NCBI RefSeq assembly: GCF_017163755.1
Contig: NZ_JAFIWC010000019.1
Coordinates: 1-64,000 of the forward strand
Origin: Xanthomonas sp.
GTDB lineage: Bacteria > Pseudomonadota > Gammaproteobacteria > Xanthomonadales > Xanthomonadaceae
Reading direction: 5' to 3'
DNA: 64,000 nucleotides
In this document: positions 8,188 through 17,223 of the stretch, in pieces
Numbering within the stretch: position 1 is the first letter of the stretch
Layout of the letters: each line of letters opens with the position of its first letter
Made by a program: the position numbers and the translations under genes
The notes under the pieces: generated by a model
Told to the model about the DNA's origin: nothing
What the model saw: only the letters and a program-made list of their open reading frames with translations
The model's database searches: none

Positions 8188-9018
8188 ATGAACGAGACCC
8201 CCGAGACCTTGCTGCGCGCGGCCTGCACGCGGATCGAGCGCGGCGACGCCGAGCCGCTGCTGCTGCATGCGCTGCAGCGCGACCGCGCCTGGCTGTTCGC
8301 GCACGCGCGCGATCCGCTGCCGGCGCACACGGTGCAGCGCTTCGAGGCGCTGCTGGCGCGCCGCGTGCAGGGCGAGCCGGTCGCCTACCTGACCGGCCGG
8401 CGCGGCTTCTGGACGCTAGACCTGGCGGTGAGCCCGGCCACGCTGATCCCGCGCGCCGATACCGAGCGGCTGGTGGAACTGGCGCTGGAACGGCTGGACG
8501 CGCGGCCCGGGCGCCGGGTGGCCGACCTGGGCACCGGCAGCGGCGCGATCGCGCTGGCGATCGCCAGCGAGCGCCCGCAGGCGCAGGTGCTGGCCACCGA
8601 CCTGAGCGAGGCGGCGCTGGCGGTGGCGCGGGCCAATGCGCTGGCGCACCGCCTGGACAACGTCCAGTTCCGCCTCGGCAGCTGGTTTTCGCCACTGGCC
8701 GGGCAACGCTTCGACCTGATCGCCAGCAACCCGCCGTACATCGCCGCGCGCGACCCGCATCTGGCGCAGGGCGACCTGCGCTACGAGCCGGCCACGGCGC
8801 TGGCGTCCGGGGTCGACGGCCTGGACGCCATCCGCGCCATCGCCGCCGCCGCGCCGGCGCACCTGCTGGCCGGCGGTTGGTTGCTGCTCGAGCACGGCTG
8901 GGACCAGGGCGCCGCGGTGCGCGCGCTGCTGGCCGCGGCCGGGTTCGACGCGGTGGCGACGCACCAGGATCTGGAGGCGCGGGACCGGGTCACGCTGGGA
9001 CGCTGGCTGACCGGCTGA
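8188..9018 (+). CDS. prmC: Peptide chain release factor glutamine methyltransferase PrmC (HemK)
   Basis: S-adenosylmethionine-dependent methylation of the GGQ glutamine of release factors RF1 and RF2. The 276-residue protein has a helical N-terminal domain, the SAM-binding motif [11 protein letters not shown] (residues 113-123) and the catalytic NPPY (181-184). ATG at 8188 is preferred; the earlier ATG at 8152 would begin inside the divergent ahpC promoter region. In many bacteria prmC follows prfA, but here prfA is 30 kb away next to hemA. Confidence 0.95.
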   Translation: MNETPETLLRAACTRIERGDAEPLLLHALQRDRAWLFAHARDPLPAHTVQRFEALLARRVQGEPVAYLTGRRGFWTLDLAVSPATLIPRADTERLVELALERLDARPGRRVADLGTGSGAIALAIASERPQAQVLATDLSEAALAVARANALAHRLDNVQFRLGSWFSPLAGQRFDLIASNPPYIAARDPHLAQGDLRYEPATALASGVDGLDAIRAIAAAAPAHLLAGGWLLLEHGWDQGAAVRALLAAAGFDAVATHQDLEARDRVTLGRWLTG

Positions 9019-9312
9019 CGCGGTTGCGCACCGTTCGAGTCGCCGCGGGGGTGGAAGAAGGATCTTGGATTGCTTGGATGGAATGCCGCAGGGCTCCAGC
9101 CCGACGCTTGCGAAGGCCGCAGGTCCATCGCTTCGCTCGCCACGATCCACGACCGCAATCGACCGGCCGCCGACGCGTCGCGGCGTGGACGAAGCCGTGC
9201 CTGTCGCGCGCGGGATCGGCCGCCACGGCGCAGCGCGCGTGCGGCGTGCGGCAGCAGGGCATCGGCAGCGCGCCATCCCGGTTAAAATCGCGGTTTCTCC
9301 GCAGGAATCGCC

Positions 9313-10254
9313 ATGCGCACTCTGTATCCCGAGATCCAGCCGTTCGACAGCGGCACGCTGCAGGTGGACGCGCGCCACACGCTGTACTACGAACAGTGCG
9401 GCAATCCGCAGGGCAAGCCGGTGGTGCTGCTGCACGGCGGTCCCGGCGGCGGCGTCAGCGCCAAGATGCGCCGCTTCCACGACCCGGCCAAGTACCGCAT
9501 CGTGCTGTTCGACCAGCGCGGTGCCGGCCGCTCCACGCCGCACGCGGACCTGGTCGACAACACCACCTGGGACCTGGTCGCCGACATCGAGAAGCTGCGC
9601 GAGAAGCTCGGCATCGGGCGTTGGCAGGTGTTCGGCGGCAGCTGGGGCTCGACCCTGGCGCTGGCCTATGCGCAGACCCACCCGCAGCACGTCACCGAAC
9701 TGGTGCTGCGCGGCATCTTCATGCTGCGCCGCTGGGAGCTGGAGTGGTTTTACCAGGAAGGCGCCAGCCGCCTGTTCCCGGACGCGTGGGAGCACTACGT
9801 CGCGGCGATCCCGCCGGTGGAGCGCGCCGACCTGATCTCCGCGTTCCACCGCCGCCTGACCGGCGACGACGAGGCCGCGCGGCTGGCCGCGGCGCGTGCC
9901 TGGAGCGTGTGGGAAGCGGCCACCAGCTTCCTGCACGTGGACGCGGATTTCGTCAGCGGCCACGAGGACCCGCAGTTCGCGCTGGCGTTCGCGCGCATCG
10001 AGAACCACTACTTCGTCAACGGCGGCTTCTTCGAGGTGGAAGACCAGCTGCTGCGCGATGCGCCGCGGATCGCCGACATCCCCGGGGTGATCGTGCAAGG
10101 CCGCTACGACGTGGTGTGCCCGCTGCAGAGCGCATGGGAACTGCACAAGGCGTGGCCGAAGGCGGCGCTGGAAATCACGCCCGCGTCCGGGCATTCGGCG
10201 TTCGAGCCGGAGAACGTGGACGCGCTGGTCCGCGCCACCGATGGCTTCGCCTAG
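9313..10254 (+). CDS. pip: Proline iminopeptidase
   Basis: Cleaves N-terminal proline from peptides; an alpha/beta-hydrolase of peptidase family S33. The 313-residue protein has the oxyanion loop HGGPGGG (41-47), nucleophile S110 in GGSWGS, acid D266 in GRYDVV and H294 in SGHS. These residue numbers equal those of the X. campestris enzyme, which supports the organism assignment. The ATG at 9313 is preceded by CAGGAA. Monocistronic, with about 290 bases of GC-rich intergenic DNA upstream that hold no visible gene. Confidence 0.97.
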   Translation: MRTLYPEIQPFDSGTLQVDARHTLYYEQCGNPQGKPVVLLHGGPGGGVSAKMRRFHDPAKYRIVLFDQRGAGRSTPHADLVDNTTWDLVADIEKLREKLGIGRWQVFGGSWGSTLALAYAQTHPQHVTELVLRGIFMLRRWELEWFYQEGASRLFPDAWEHYVAAIPPVERADLISAFHRRLTGDDEAARLAAARAWSVWEAATSFLHVDADFVSGHEDPQFALAFARIENHYFVNGGFFEVEDQLLRDAPRIADIPGVIVQGRYDVVCPLQSAWELHKAWPKAALEITPASGHSAFEPENVDALVRATDGFA

Positions 10255-10481
10255 CGGTTCAAGCGGTGCGGCCGGATCGCGCCGCTTGCGGCCGCGCGGC
10301 GACCCGCAGCGTGGCCGGGTCGGCGGGCCCGGCCAGGTAGCGGCAGGCACCCGCCGCGTGGACGAGCCGGCGCGGCGGCGGCGGGCAATCCCGGCCTCGC
10401 CGCGAATGCCGGCCGTCGCCGTGCCGCACCGGCCACGCCGCGGACCGGCACGCGCCGTTCCGCGATCGCCGCAGGCGCCGC

Positions 10482-11345
10482 CTAGGCCGGCAACGGCAGC
10501 GGCGCCGCGGCCGCTGCCGGGCGCGCGGTCAGCGCCGCCTGGTCGGTCTGTTCGGTCCACACCACGAACGATTCCAGCGTGTTGTAGCCGAAGGTGTTGC
10601 TGATCGCGACGTCGGCCGCGTCGCGCCCGCGCGCCATCAGCACCCGGCCGATGCGCGGCAGGTTGTGGCGGGCGTCGAAGGTGTACCACTGGCCGTCCAG
10701 GAAGGCCTCGAACCAGCCGGAGAAGTCCATCGGCGCCGCCGACGCGGGCACGCCGATGTCGCCCAGGTAGCCGGTGCAGTAGCGCGCGGGGATGTTCATG
10801 CAGCGGCACAGCGCGATCGCCGAATGGGCGAAGTCGCGGCACACCCCGCGCCCTTCCTGCAACGCCTGCGCCGCGCTCTTGGTCGGCCGCGCATGTTCGT
10901 AGCCGAACTCGATCTGCGCGTGCACGTAGTCGCAGATCGCCTGCACCCGCGCCCAGCCGGTGGGCGCGCTGCCGAACAGGTCCCAGGCCATGCCGGTGAG
11001 CAGGTCGGTTTCGCAGTAGCGGCTGCCGAGCAGGTAGACCAGCGCCTCGTCGGGCAGGGCCTCGACCGGCACCTGCGCGGCGTCGTACTTGAACTGGTCG
11101 GGCAGGCCGCTGTCGCGCACCACCGCGTCGGCGCGGAAGGTGAGCGCGCCGGCCGGCGCCATCAGCCGCGTGCAGATGTTGCCGAAGCCGTCGCGGTAGC
11201 TGCGCAGCGGCACCGCCGGTTCGGTGCGCAGCGGTTCGGCGACGACCACGTCGGTGCGGCGGCTGTCGTGCAGGTCGAGCATGGCCAGCACCGGCGTCGG
11301 CTGCAGGAAGCGGTATCGAATCTCGTAGCCCAAACGGATCAGCAT
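10482..11345 (-). CDS. Transglutaminase-like domain protein
   Basis: A 287-residue cytoplasmic protein with an N-terminal beta-rich domain typical of bacterial transglutaminase-like proteins (YEIRYRFLQPTPVLAML) and a transglutaminase core (about residues 150-260). The core has the catalytic-cysteine motif GRGVCRDFAHSAIALCR and the FDARHN...RGRDAADVA block. Where many relatives carry a His-Ala-Trp step, this protein reads FSGWFEAFL, so the catalytic His is either supplied elsewhere or missing. Substrate unknown. It heads a minus-strand stretch with the N-formylglutamate amidohydrolase upstream. Confidence 0.85.
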   Translation of the reverse strand: MLIRLGYEIRYRFLQPTPVLAMLDLHDSRRTDVVVAEPLRTEPAVPLRSYRDGFGNICTRLMAPAGALTFRADAVVRDSGLPDQFKYDAAQVPVEALPDEALVYLLGSRYCETDLLTGMAWDLFGSAPTGWARVQAICDYVHAQIEFGYEHARPTKSAAQALQEGRGVCRDFAHSAIALCRCMNIPARYCTGYLGDIGVPASAAPMDFSGWFEAFLDGQWYTFDARHNLPRIGRVLMARGRDAADVAISNTFGYNTLESFVVWTEQTDQAALTARPAAAAAPLPLPA

Positions 11346-11424
11346 GAGGGGTGTCCGGTGCGGGGAAGGGCCGTGCCGTCCCCGGGCGGGAACGGCGTGT
11401 GCACCGAGAGTGCGCAGCGTTCGC

Positions 11425-12237
11425 TCAGCCTGGTGTGAAGGCAGCTTGCAACCGATTCAGCATGATGAGCAAGTGCGCCGCCCATTGCCGCTGCCCGGCG
11501 GCGTCGGCGATCAGGTCCTGGCGGATCTCCAGTTCCACGTGCGGCAGCCCGCGCGCTTCGCCGTGGACCGGGATCGCGTAGTCGGTGGCGTCGCTGACCG
11601 AATACGGCTGGTTGTCGCCGATCACCAGGCCCGGCAGGGCGCGCAGTTCGGCCAGCAGCGCATGGGCCAGGCGTGGATCGCGCTGGTACAGCACGCCGGC
11701 GTGCCACGGCCGGGCCACGCCGGCCATCGCCGGGGTGAAGCTGTGCAGCGCGATCAGGATCGTCGGCTGCCCGGCGGCCGCGCGGCGGTCCAGTTCGGCG
11801 GCGATGCGCGCGTGGTAGGGGGTGAAGATCTCGCGCGCGCGCGCATCGCGCGCCTGCGCGTCCAGCGCCTGGTTGCCCGGCACCACGGTGCCGTCGCTGG
11901 CCGCGACGATCGAGCCGGGCGCCGACAGCGGACGGTTGCAGTCGATCACCAGCCGCGAATAGGTCTGGGTGATCGCGAACGCGTCCAGCGCCTGCGCGAG
12001 CTCGCGGGTGACGCCGTCGATGCCGATGTCCCAGCCGATATGCCGGTCCAGTTCGTGCTGCGGCAGGCCCAGCCCGCGCAGCGCCTTGGGCACGCGTTGC
12101 CCGGCGTGGTCGGCGATCAGCAGGTACGGCGAGCGGCCCTGCGGCCGGTGCACGGTGTAGGCAGGCGGGTCGTCCGCGCCGAGCAGCGTGCCGTGCGCGT
12201 CCGGCGCCGTGCGCGCCTCAGCCACGCGCGGTGCCAT
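11425..12237 (-). CDS. N-formylglutamate amidohydrolase family protein
   Basis: A 270-residue zinc-type amidohydrolase-like protein of the N-formylglutamate deformylase (HutG-like) family. Conserved stretches are LLIADHAGQRVP near residue 40, DRHIGWDIG near residue 64, TYSRLVIDCNRP near residue 91 and LIALHSFTP. No other histidine-utilisation gene lies nearby, so a role outside histidine degradation is possible. Its start overlaps the end of the NUDIX gene by 20 bases, suggesting translational coupling in one transcript. Confidence 0.87.
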   Translation of the reverse strand: MAPRVAEARTAPDAHGTLLGADDPPAYTVHRPQGRSPYLLIADHAGQRVPKALRGLGLPQHELDRHIGWDIGIDGVTRELAQALDAFAITQTYSRLVIDCNRPLSAPGSIVAASDGTVVPGNQALDAQARDARAREIFTPYHARIAAELDRRAAAGQPTILIALHSFTPAMAGVARPWHAGVLYQRDPRLAHALLAELRALPGLVIGDNQPYSVSDATDYAIPVHGEARGLPHVELEIRQDLIADAAGQRQWAAHLLIMLNRLQAAFTPG

Positions 12238-12769
12238 CCAGCTGGTGCTCGATCATCCACAGCCCGGCCCACAGCTTGGCGTCCAGCTCGTAGCCTTCGC
12301 CCATCTTCTGCACCAGCCAGGCGGCCGCGCGCGCGCGCGGGATCGCGTGCACGATGATGTCCTCGCTGGCGTCGCCGCCGCCGCCGCTGACTTGGCGCAG
12401 CCCGGTGGCGCGGACGAAGGCGACCTTCTCGTTGCTGGCGCCCGAGGAGGTCGGACCGATCATCAGCACCTCGGCATGGTCGGCGGTCCAGCCGGTCTCC
12501 TCTTCCAGCTCGCGGATCGCCGAGGCCTCGATCGATTCGCCGGCGTCGATGTCGCCGACCAGCCCGGCCGGCATCTCGATCGTGCGCGCCTGCAGCGGCA
12601 CGCGGAACTGCTCCACGAACAGCACGTCGTCGTCCGGGGTCACCGCGACGATGATCGCGGCCAGGCCGCCGGCATGCACACGCTCGGAATATTCCCAGGT
12701 GCCGCGCACCACCATGCGCTGGTACTTGCCTTCGTAGACGATGCGGGGCGGAGAGTCGTGGCGATTCAT
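12218..12769 (-). CDS. NUDIX hydrolase
   Basis: A 183-residue NUDIX protein with the signature G-x5-E-x7-REL-x2-E-E-T-G visible as GDIDAGESIEASAIRELEEETGW. The N-terminal part (IVYEGKYQRMVVRGTWEYSERV) resembles ADP-ribose pyrophosphatase-type members, so an ADP-sugar or related nucleotide is the likely substrate. Start taken at ATG 12769 (MNRHDS); ATG at 12778 is an alternative, and neither has a strong ribosome binding site. The coding end overlaps the next gene. Confidence 0.9.
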   Translation of the reverse strand: MNRHDSPPRIVYEGKYQRMVVRGTWEYSERVHAGGLAAIIVAVTPDDDVLFVEQFRVPLQARTIEMPAGLVGDIDAGESIEASAIRELEEETGWTADHAEVLMIGPTSSGASNEKVAFVRATGLRQVSGGGGDASEDIIVHAIPRARAAAWLVQKMGEGYELDAKLWAGLWMIEHQLDGTARG

Positions 12770-13046
12770 GGGCGGCATTCGCTCTGCTGATGAAGAAGGA
12801 GTCGGCGCGCGCATCGCGCGCGCCGGATGGCGGAAGTGTAGGGCCATCGGCGTCGCGGCGATGCCACGGCGCATCGCCGTGCGCTGCGCGCGCCACGCTG
12901 CCGGCAGGCGCCGCGGGGGCGGGATCGAACGGTCGCGGCCGCGCGGCCGGCACCGCGCCATCGCCCTGGACCGCGTCCACTCTTCGCTGTCGCTTGGCCC
13001 CGTACCACGCGCCACGGCGGCGCGGCCCCGGGAACGGATGGCAGGC

Positions 13047-14003
13047 TCAGTCGCCGGCCGTTCCAAGCCCCGCCGCCTGCAGCAGCCGGCGCCGGGTCAG
13101 CGGGCCGAAGCGCAGCGCCTCGCACAGGCCGCCGAGCATGTCCGCATCGGCGCTGCCGCGGGCGAAGCCGGCCGGCGCCGAATGCAGCGGCGCGTCCAGC
13201 GCGATGGTGGTCAGCTGCCGCCACAGCAGCGCGTGTTCGCGCTGTTCGCGCAGCCGCAGCGCCATCTGCGCGGCGCCGCGCAGGCGCAGGAACGCCACTT
13301 CGTCGATCCGTGCCAGCAAGGTGTCCAGGTCGCCGAAGTGCGCCAGCAGGATCGCCGCCGACTTGGCGCCGATGCCGGTGACCCCGGGGATGTTGTCGAT
13401 CGCATCGCCGGTCAGCGCCAGGTAGTCGGCGATCTGGTGCGCGTGCACGCCGTGCCGGGCCTTCACCCCGGCCGCGCCCCAGCGCTGGCCGCGCGCGTAG
13501 TCCCACTGTTCGTCGAACTCCAGCAGCAACTGCGACAGGTCCTTGTCGGCAGACACGATCACGCCGTGGAAACCGTCGCCGCGCGCGCTGTGCAGCGCGC
13601 TGCCGATCAGGTCGTCCGCCTCGTAGTCGTGGTGCACCAGCACGCCCAGGCCCAGCGCCGCGCACAGCGCCTTGCAGTGCGCGAACTGGCGCCGCAGCGC
13701 GTCCGGGGCCGGCGCGCGGTTGGCCTTGTAGGCGGCATACAGGCGGTTGCGGAAGCAGCTGTCCAGCGCCTCGTCGAAGGCGATGACGATGTGCTGCGGG
13801 CGCTCGCGTTCGAGCAGGTCGAGCAGGAAGCGCGCGAAGCCGTGCACCGCGTTGGTCGGCCAGCCCTGCGCGTCCTGGAACTCGTCGGGAATCGAATGCC
13901 AGGCGCGGAACACGTACAGGCTGGCGTCGACCAGGTACAGCGGCCGCCGCAGCGGCGCAGCGGTCGCGCCGGATCCCGGCAGCGTCGGCGGCACCGCGTT
14001 CAC
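13047..14003 (-). CDS. 5'-3' exonuclease (PIN plus helix-3-turn-helix), Xni/ExoIX type
   Basis: A 318-residue protein resembling the free-standing 5'-3' exonuclease domain of DNA polymerase I and E. coli Xni. Metal-binding acidic motifs are LYLVDASLYVFRAWH, IVIAFDE, DYEADDLIG and VSADKDLSQLL. The helix-hairpin DNA-binding part reads TGDAIDNIPGVTGIGAKSAAILL. It starts with GTG at 14003, which overlaps the TGA stop of the nitroreductase gene (GTGA), so the two are translationally coupled. Likely acts on flap or nicked DNA. Confidence 0.88.
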   Translation of the reverse strand: MNAVPPTLPGSGATAAPLRRPLYLVDASLYVFRAWHSIPDEFQDAQGWPTNAVHGFARFLLDLLERERPQHIVIAFDEALDSCFRNRLYAAYKANRAPAPDALRRQFAHCKALCAALGLGVLVHHDYEADDLIGSALHSARGDGFHGVIVSADKDLSQLLLEFDEQWDYARGQRWGAAGVKARHGVHAHQIADYLALTGDAIDNIPGVTGIGAKSAAILLAHFGDLDTLLARIDEVAFLRLRGAAQMALRLREQREHALLWRQLTTIALDAPLHSAPAGFARGSADADMLGGLCEALRFGPLTRRRLLQAAGLGTAGD

Positions 14004-14575
14004 GGCGTCCAGTCGCTCAGCAGCTGCCGCGGGTCCGGGCGCTCGCGTTCCGGCGCCTGCAATTTCGGCGTGCCGATATGGATGAAGCCGGCGATGCGCT
14101 CGTTCGCCTCCAGCCCCAGGTGCGCGGCGACCGCATCGTCGTAGGCCATCCACGCGGTCAGCCACTGCGCGCCGAAGCCATGCGCCTGCGCGGCCTGCAG
14201 CAGCGCGAAGCAGACGCTGCCCGCGCTCAGCCACTGCTCGATCTGCGGCACCTTCGCATCGGCCTGCAGGCGCGCGATCACGGTGACGATCAGTGGCGCA
14301 TGGGCGAAGCGTTCGCGGTCCTTTTCCACCGCCGCCGCCGGCGCCGCCGGATCGCGCTGCCGCGTGCGCTGGGCCAGGAAATCGCCGAGCGCGTGCCGCG
14401 CCGCACCGGCGATGCGCAGGAAACGGAACGGCACCAGCTTGCCGTGGTCGGGCACCCGCACCGCCGACGCCAGCATCGCCAGCAGGGTCTCGTCGTCGGG
14501 CCCCGGCGCGCTCAACTGCTTGGACGGCACCGAGCGGCGTTCATCCAGCGCTTGCAGCGAGTAAAGTGTGCGCAT
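14000..14575 (-). CDS. Nitroreductase family protein (YdjA-like)
   Basis: A 191-residue FMN-binding nitroreductase-fold protein. The N-terminal RRSVPSK motif and APDHG-type segment (VRVPDHGKLVPFRFL) match the small YdjA subgroup. The central GSVCFALLQAAQAHGFGAQWLT and C-terminal ERIAGFIHIGTP are the conserved FMN-contact regions. Physiological substrate unknown. Its stop overlaps the GTG start of the exonuclease gene by four bases. Confidence 0.9.
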   Translation of the reverse strand: MRTLYSLQALDERRSVPSKQLSAPGPDDETLLAMLASAVRVPDHGKLVPFRFLRIAGAARHALGDFLAQRTRQRDPAAPAAAVEKDRERFAHAPLIVTVIARLQADAKVPQIEQWLSAGSVCFALLQAAQAHGFGAQWLTAWMAYDDAVAAHLGLEANERIAGFIHIGTPKLQAPERERPDPRQLLSDWTP

Positions 14576-14776
14576 AGTCTCGAATCGGCTGGGTAAACGC
14601 GGGATTATAGTCGCGCCTCGCGGTGCGTCCTCCTGCCCGCCGGCGCGGATGCGCGCAGCGGCGGCTTGGGTCGCGATCGCCCTGCCGCGGCGCGGATCGG
14701 ATCAAGTTTCAGTTGGGATCTGCCGCTAGCTTCTGAATTGACGTACGTCTCACCTGGGCTCGCGTATCACACTGCC

Positions 14777-16999
14777 ATGACGAAAGCTGAATACGCCGAA
14801 GAGTTGCTGCCAAGCCGCAATTCGGACCTGCTCGAGCAGGTCCGTGACGTGGTGCTGGTGCCGCTCGCCGACGCCTTCGGCGAGGTGCTCGACGTGTTGG
14901 CCGACGCGCTGTTCCGCATGGCCGAGCGCGCCGGTCCTGCGCAGAACGACTATTTCGAGGCCATCCACCTGCTGCGGCAGCAGCGCGAGCCGGTCGCGGC
15001 GCGGTTCCGCGCGCATCTGGCGCAGGCCTGGCAGGCGCTGGAGGCGGGCAAGCCGCTGTCGGTGGAGCGCGCCCTGGTGCGCGAGCGCGGCAACCTCAGC
15101 CTGGTGTCGGAACAGGAGCTGGACGTGCGCCTGGCGGTGCGCAACCTGGCCGGCGCGATCCAGCACCGCTGGCGTCCGGAACTGATGCGGCTGAACCGCT
15201 TCCTCGGCTTCATCGCCGGCGGCCAGCGCGTGGACGGCGACAACAACCCGTTCGGTCCCGAGCACGTCGGCGCGGCGGTGTATGCGGCGCTGAACGGGCT
15301 GGTGCTGGCGCCGCAGGTGCAACTGGCGATCGTCAAGATCTGCGAGCAGGAGCTGCAGGAGCGCGTCGGCGAACTGTATGCGCGGCTGGAGCAGCGCCTG
15401 GACGAGGTCGCGCGCGCGCGCGAACTGCCGCTCGGCCGCGCGCGCCGCCGCCGCATCCCGCGCGATGCCGCGGCCGACGACGGTGCCGAGGCCGCGCCGG
15501 ACTGGATCAGCCGCTTCTTCGAGAGCTGGGCGGCCACGCCGCCGTCGCCGGTGCAGCGGCGCGTGGCGCTGGATGCGCATGCGCGCGACGAACGCGAAGT
15601 GCTGCCGCCGGCGTTGCGCGAGCTGCTGCACGAGGCGCGACCGCCGCTGGACGCCGACGACTCCCGGCGCCGGCTGTCGCCGCGCGAACTGCTGTCGGTG
15701 CTGTCGCTGCTGCAGACCGGACCGCTGGCCGGCTACGCCGCCGTGCTCGAGGGCGGCGGCTCGCTGCCGCAAGGGCTGCAGCGGCAGGTCGTGGCGGTCG
15801 GCGCGTCGCTGGGACTGGAACCGGCCGCCACCTGCCTGGACCCGGCCGACGCGGACACGCTGGACCTGGTCGGCCTGCTGTTCGAGGTGATGCTCGGCGA
15901 GTGCGTGCTGCAGCCGGCGCAGCGCGAACTGCTCGGGCAGATGCTGGTGCCGCTGGCCAAGGTCGCGCTGATCGACGGCCGCCTGTTCGTGCGCGACGGC
16001 CATCCGGCGCGGCGCCTGCTGAACCTGCTGGCCGACGCCTGCGACGGCAACGGCGGCGAAACCGCGGCCGAACAGGCGCTGCTGGCGCAGGCGCAGGCGG
16101 TGGTGGAACGGGTGGTGCGCGACTTCGACGAACACCTGGCGGTGTTCCTGACCCTGGAAGCGGACTTCGGCAACGCCTACGACCAGTACCGGCGCCGCGT
16201 GGAGATCGCCGAGCGGCGCGCGGCCGAACTGCAGCGCGCCGAGGAGCGCCGCGAGAAGGCGCGGGCGATCGCGGCCCGCGCGCTGCAGCAGCGGCTGGCC
16301 GGCGAACCGCTGCCGCCGCCCATCGACGCCTTCCTGCGCCAAGCCTGGTGCCACTTCCTGCAGCAATCGGCGCTGCGCGACGACGGCGAGGGGCCGGCGC
16401 TGCAGGCGGCGCTGGCGCTGGGCGATGCAGTGCTGGCGCAGTGCGCGCTGGCGCGCGCGGCCGCGCCGCCGGCCGAGGGCTGGCTGCAGCCGCAGCGCGC
16501 CGGACTGCTGCGCCTGTGGGCCAGCGTGGGGCTCGACGCGGCGGCGGCCGAGGCGGCCTGGCAGGGCCTGTGCGACGCGCTGGAGGACCTGGCCAACGCG
16601 CGGCCGGCGGCACCGCTGCCGCTGGCGCCGGCATTGCCGCCGGCGTTGGCCGAAGCGCCCGCCGCCGAACCGGTGCCGGCGCTGCCCGAGCCGGCGCAGG
16701 CGTCCGACTTCGACCACATCACCGCCGACTACTTCCGCACGCTGCCGCTGGGCACCTGGCTGGACTTCGTCGACCGCGAAGGGCGGGCGCAGCCGGGCAA
16801 GCTGTCGTGGGTCAGCCCGATCTCGGCGCGGCTGATGTTCGTCAACCGCCGCGGCGGGCGCCTGTGCGTGGCGTCGCCGGAGGCGCTGGCGATGATGGTG
16901 CGGCTGGAGCGCCTGCGCCTGCACCGCGACGACGATGCGTTCTACAGCGCGATGCAGGGCGTGGTCGACCGGCTCGACGGAGCGGCGGTGGCGGCATGA
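14777..16999 (+). CDS. DUF1631 family protein, copy 1
   Basis: A 740-residue cytoplasmic protein of the DUF1631 family. The body is mostly helical, with a long charged coiled-coil-like region (about residues 470-525, rich in Glu, Arg and Ala). The C-terminal domain (about 650-735) reads LPLGTWLDFVDREGRAQPGKLSWVSPISARLMFVNRRG in overlapping pieces. This predicted beta-barrel resembles an atypical PilZ domain in outline, though I see no RxxxR c-di-GMP motif. Start at ATG 14777 is the best methionine; upstream residues are not family-like. A paralogue follows 224 bases downstream, on the same strand. Function unknown. Confidence 0.82.
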   Translation: MTKAEYAEELLPSRNSDLLEQVRDVVLVPLADAFGEVLDVLADALFRMAERAGPAQNDYFEAIHLLRQQREPVAARFRAHLAQAWQALEAGKPLSVERALVRERGNLSLVSEQELDVRLAVRNLAGAIQHRWRPELMRLNRFLGFIAGGQRVDGDNNPFGPEHVGAAVYAALNGLVLAPQVQLAIVKICEQELQERVGELYARLEQRLDEVARARELPLGRARRRRIPRDAAADDGAEAAPDWISRFFESWAATPPSPVQRRVALDAHARDEREVLPPALRELLHEARPPLDADDSRRRLSPRELLSVLSLLQTGPLAGYAAVLEGGGSLPQGLQRQVVAVGASLGLEPAATCLDPADADTLDLVGLLFEVMLGECVLQPAQRELLGQMLVPLAKVALIDGRLFVRDGHPARRLLNLLADACDGNGGETAAEQALLAQAQAVVERVVRDFDEHLAVFLTLEADFGNAYDQYRRRVEIAERRAAELQRAEERREKARAIAARALQQRLAGEPLPPPIDAFLRQAWCHFLQQSALRDDGEGPALQAALALGDAVLAQCALARAAAPPAEGWLQPQRAGLLRLWASVGLDAAAAEAAWQGLCDALEDLANARPAAPLPLAPALPPALAEAPAAEPVPALPEPAQASDFDHITADYFRTLPLGTWLDFVDREGRAQPGKLSWVSPISARLMFVNRRGGRLCVASPEALAMMVRLERLRLHRDDDAFYSAMQGVVDRLDGAAVAA

Positions 17000-17223
17000 A
17001 CGCCGGCGCCGGCACGCAGCCCCCGGTCTGGCCGGAACGGCCGGGATGGCCCGGTTGCGGCGTTCGACATACGCTCGTCAGGTCGGGAGCGTAAAATGCC
17101 CAGCGCATCACAGTTGTCGTTCAGGTGCCTTGCCTACCATGCGGGAGCGGAAACAGGGGCCGCTTCCGTTCGACCTCCACCCACTTTCTTCCTGGCGCCT
17201 GGCAAGGCGCGGAGCCTTTGCGC

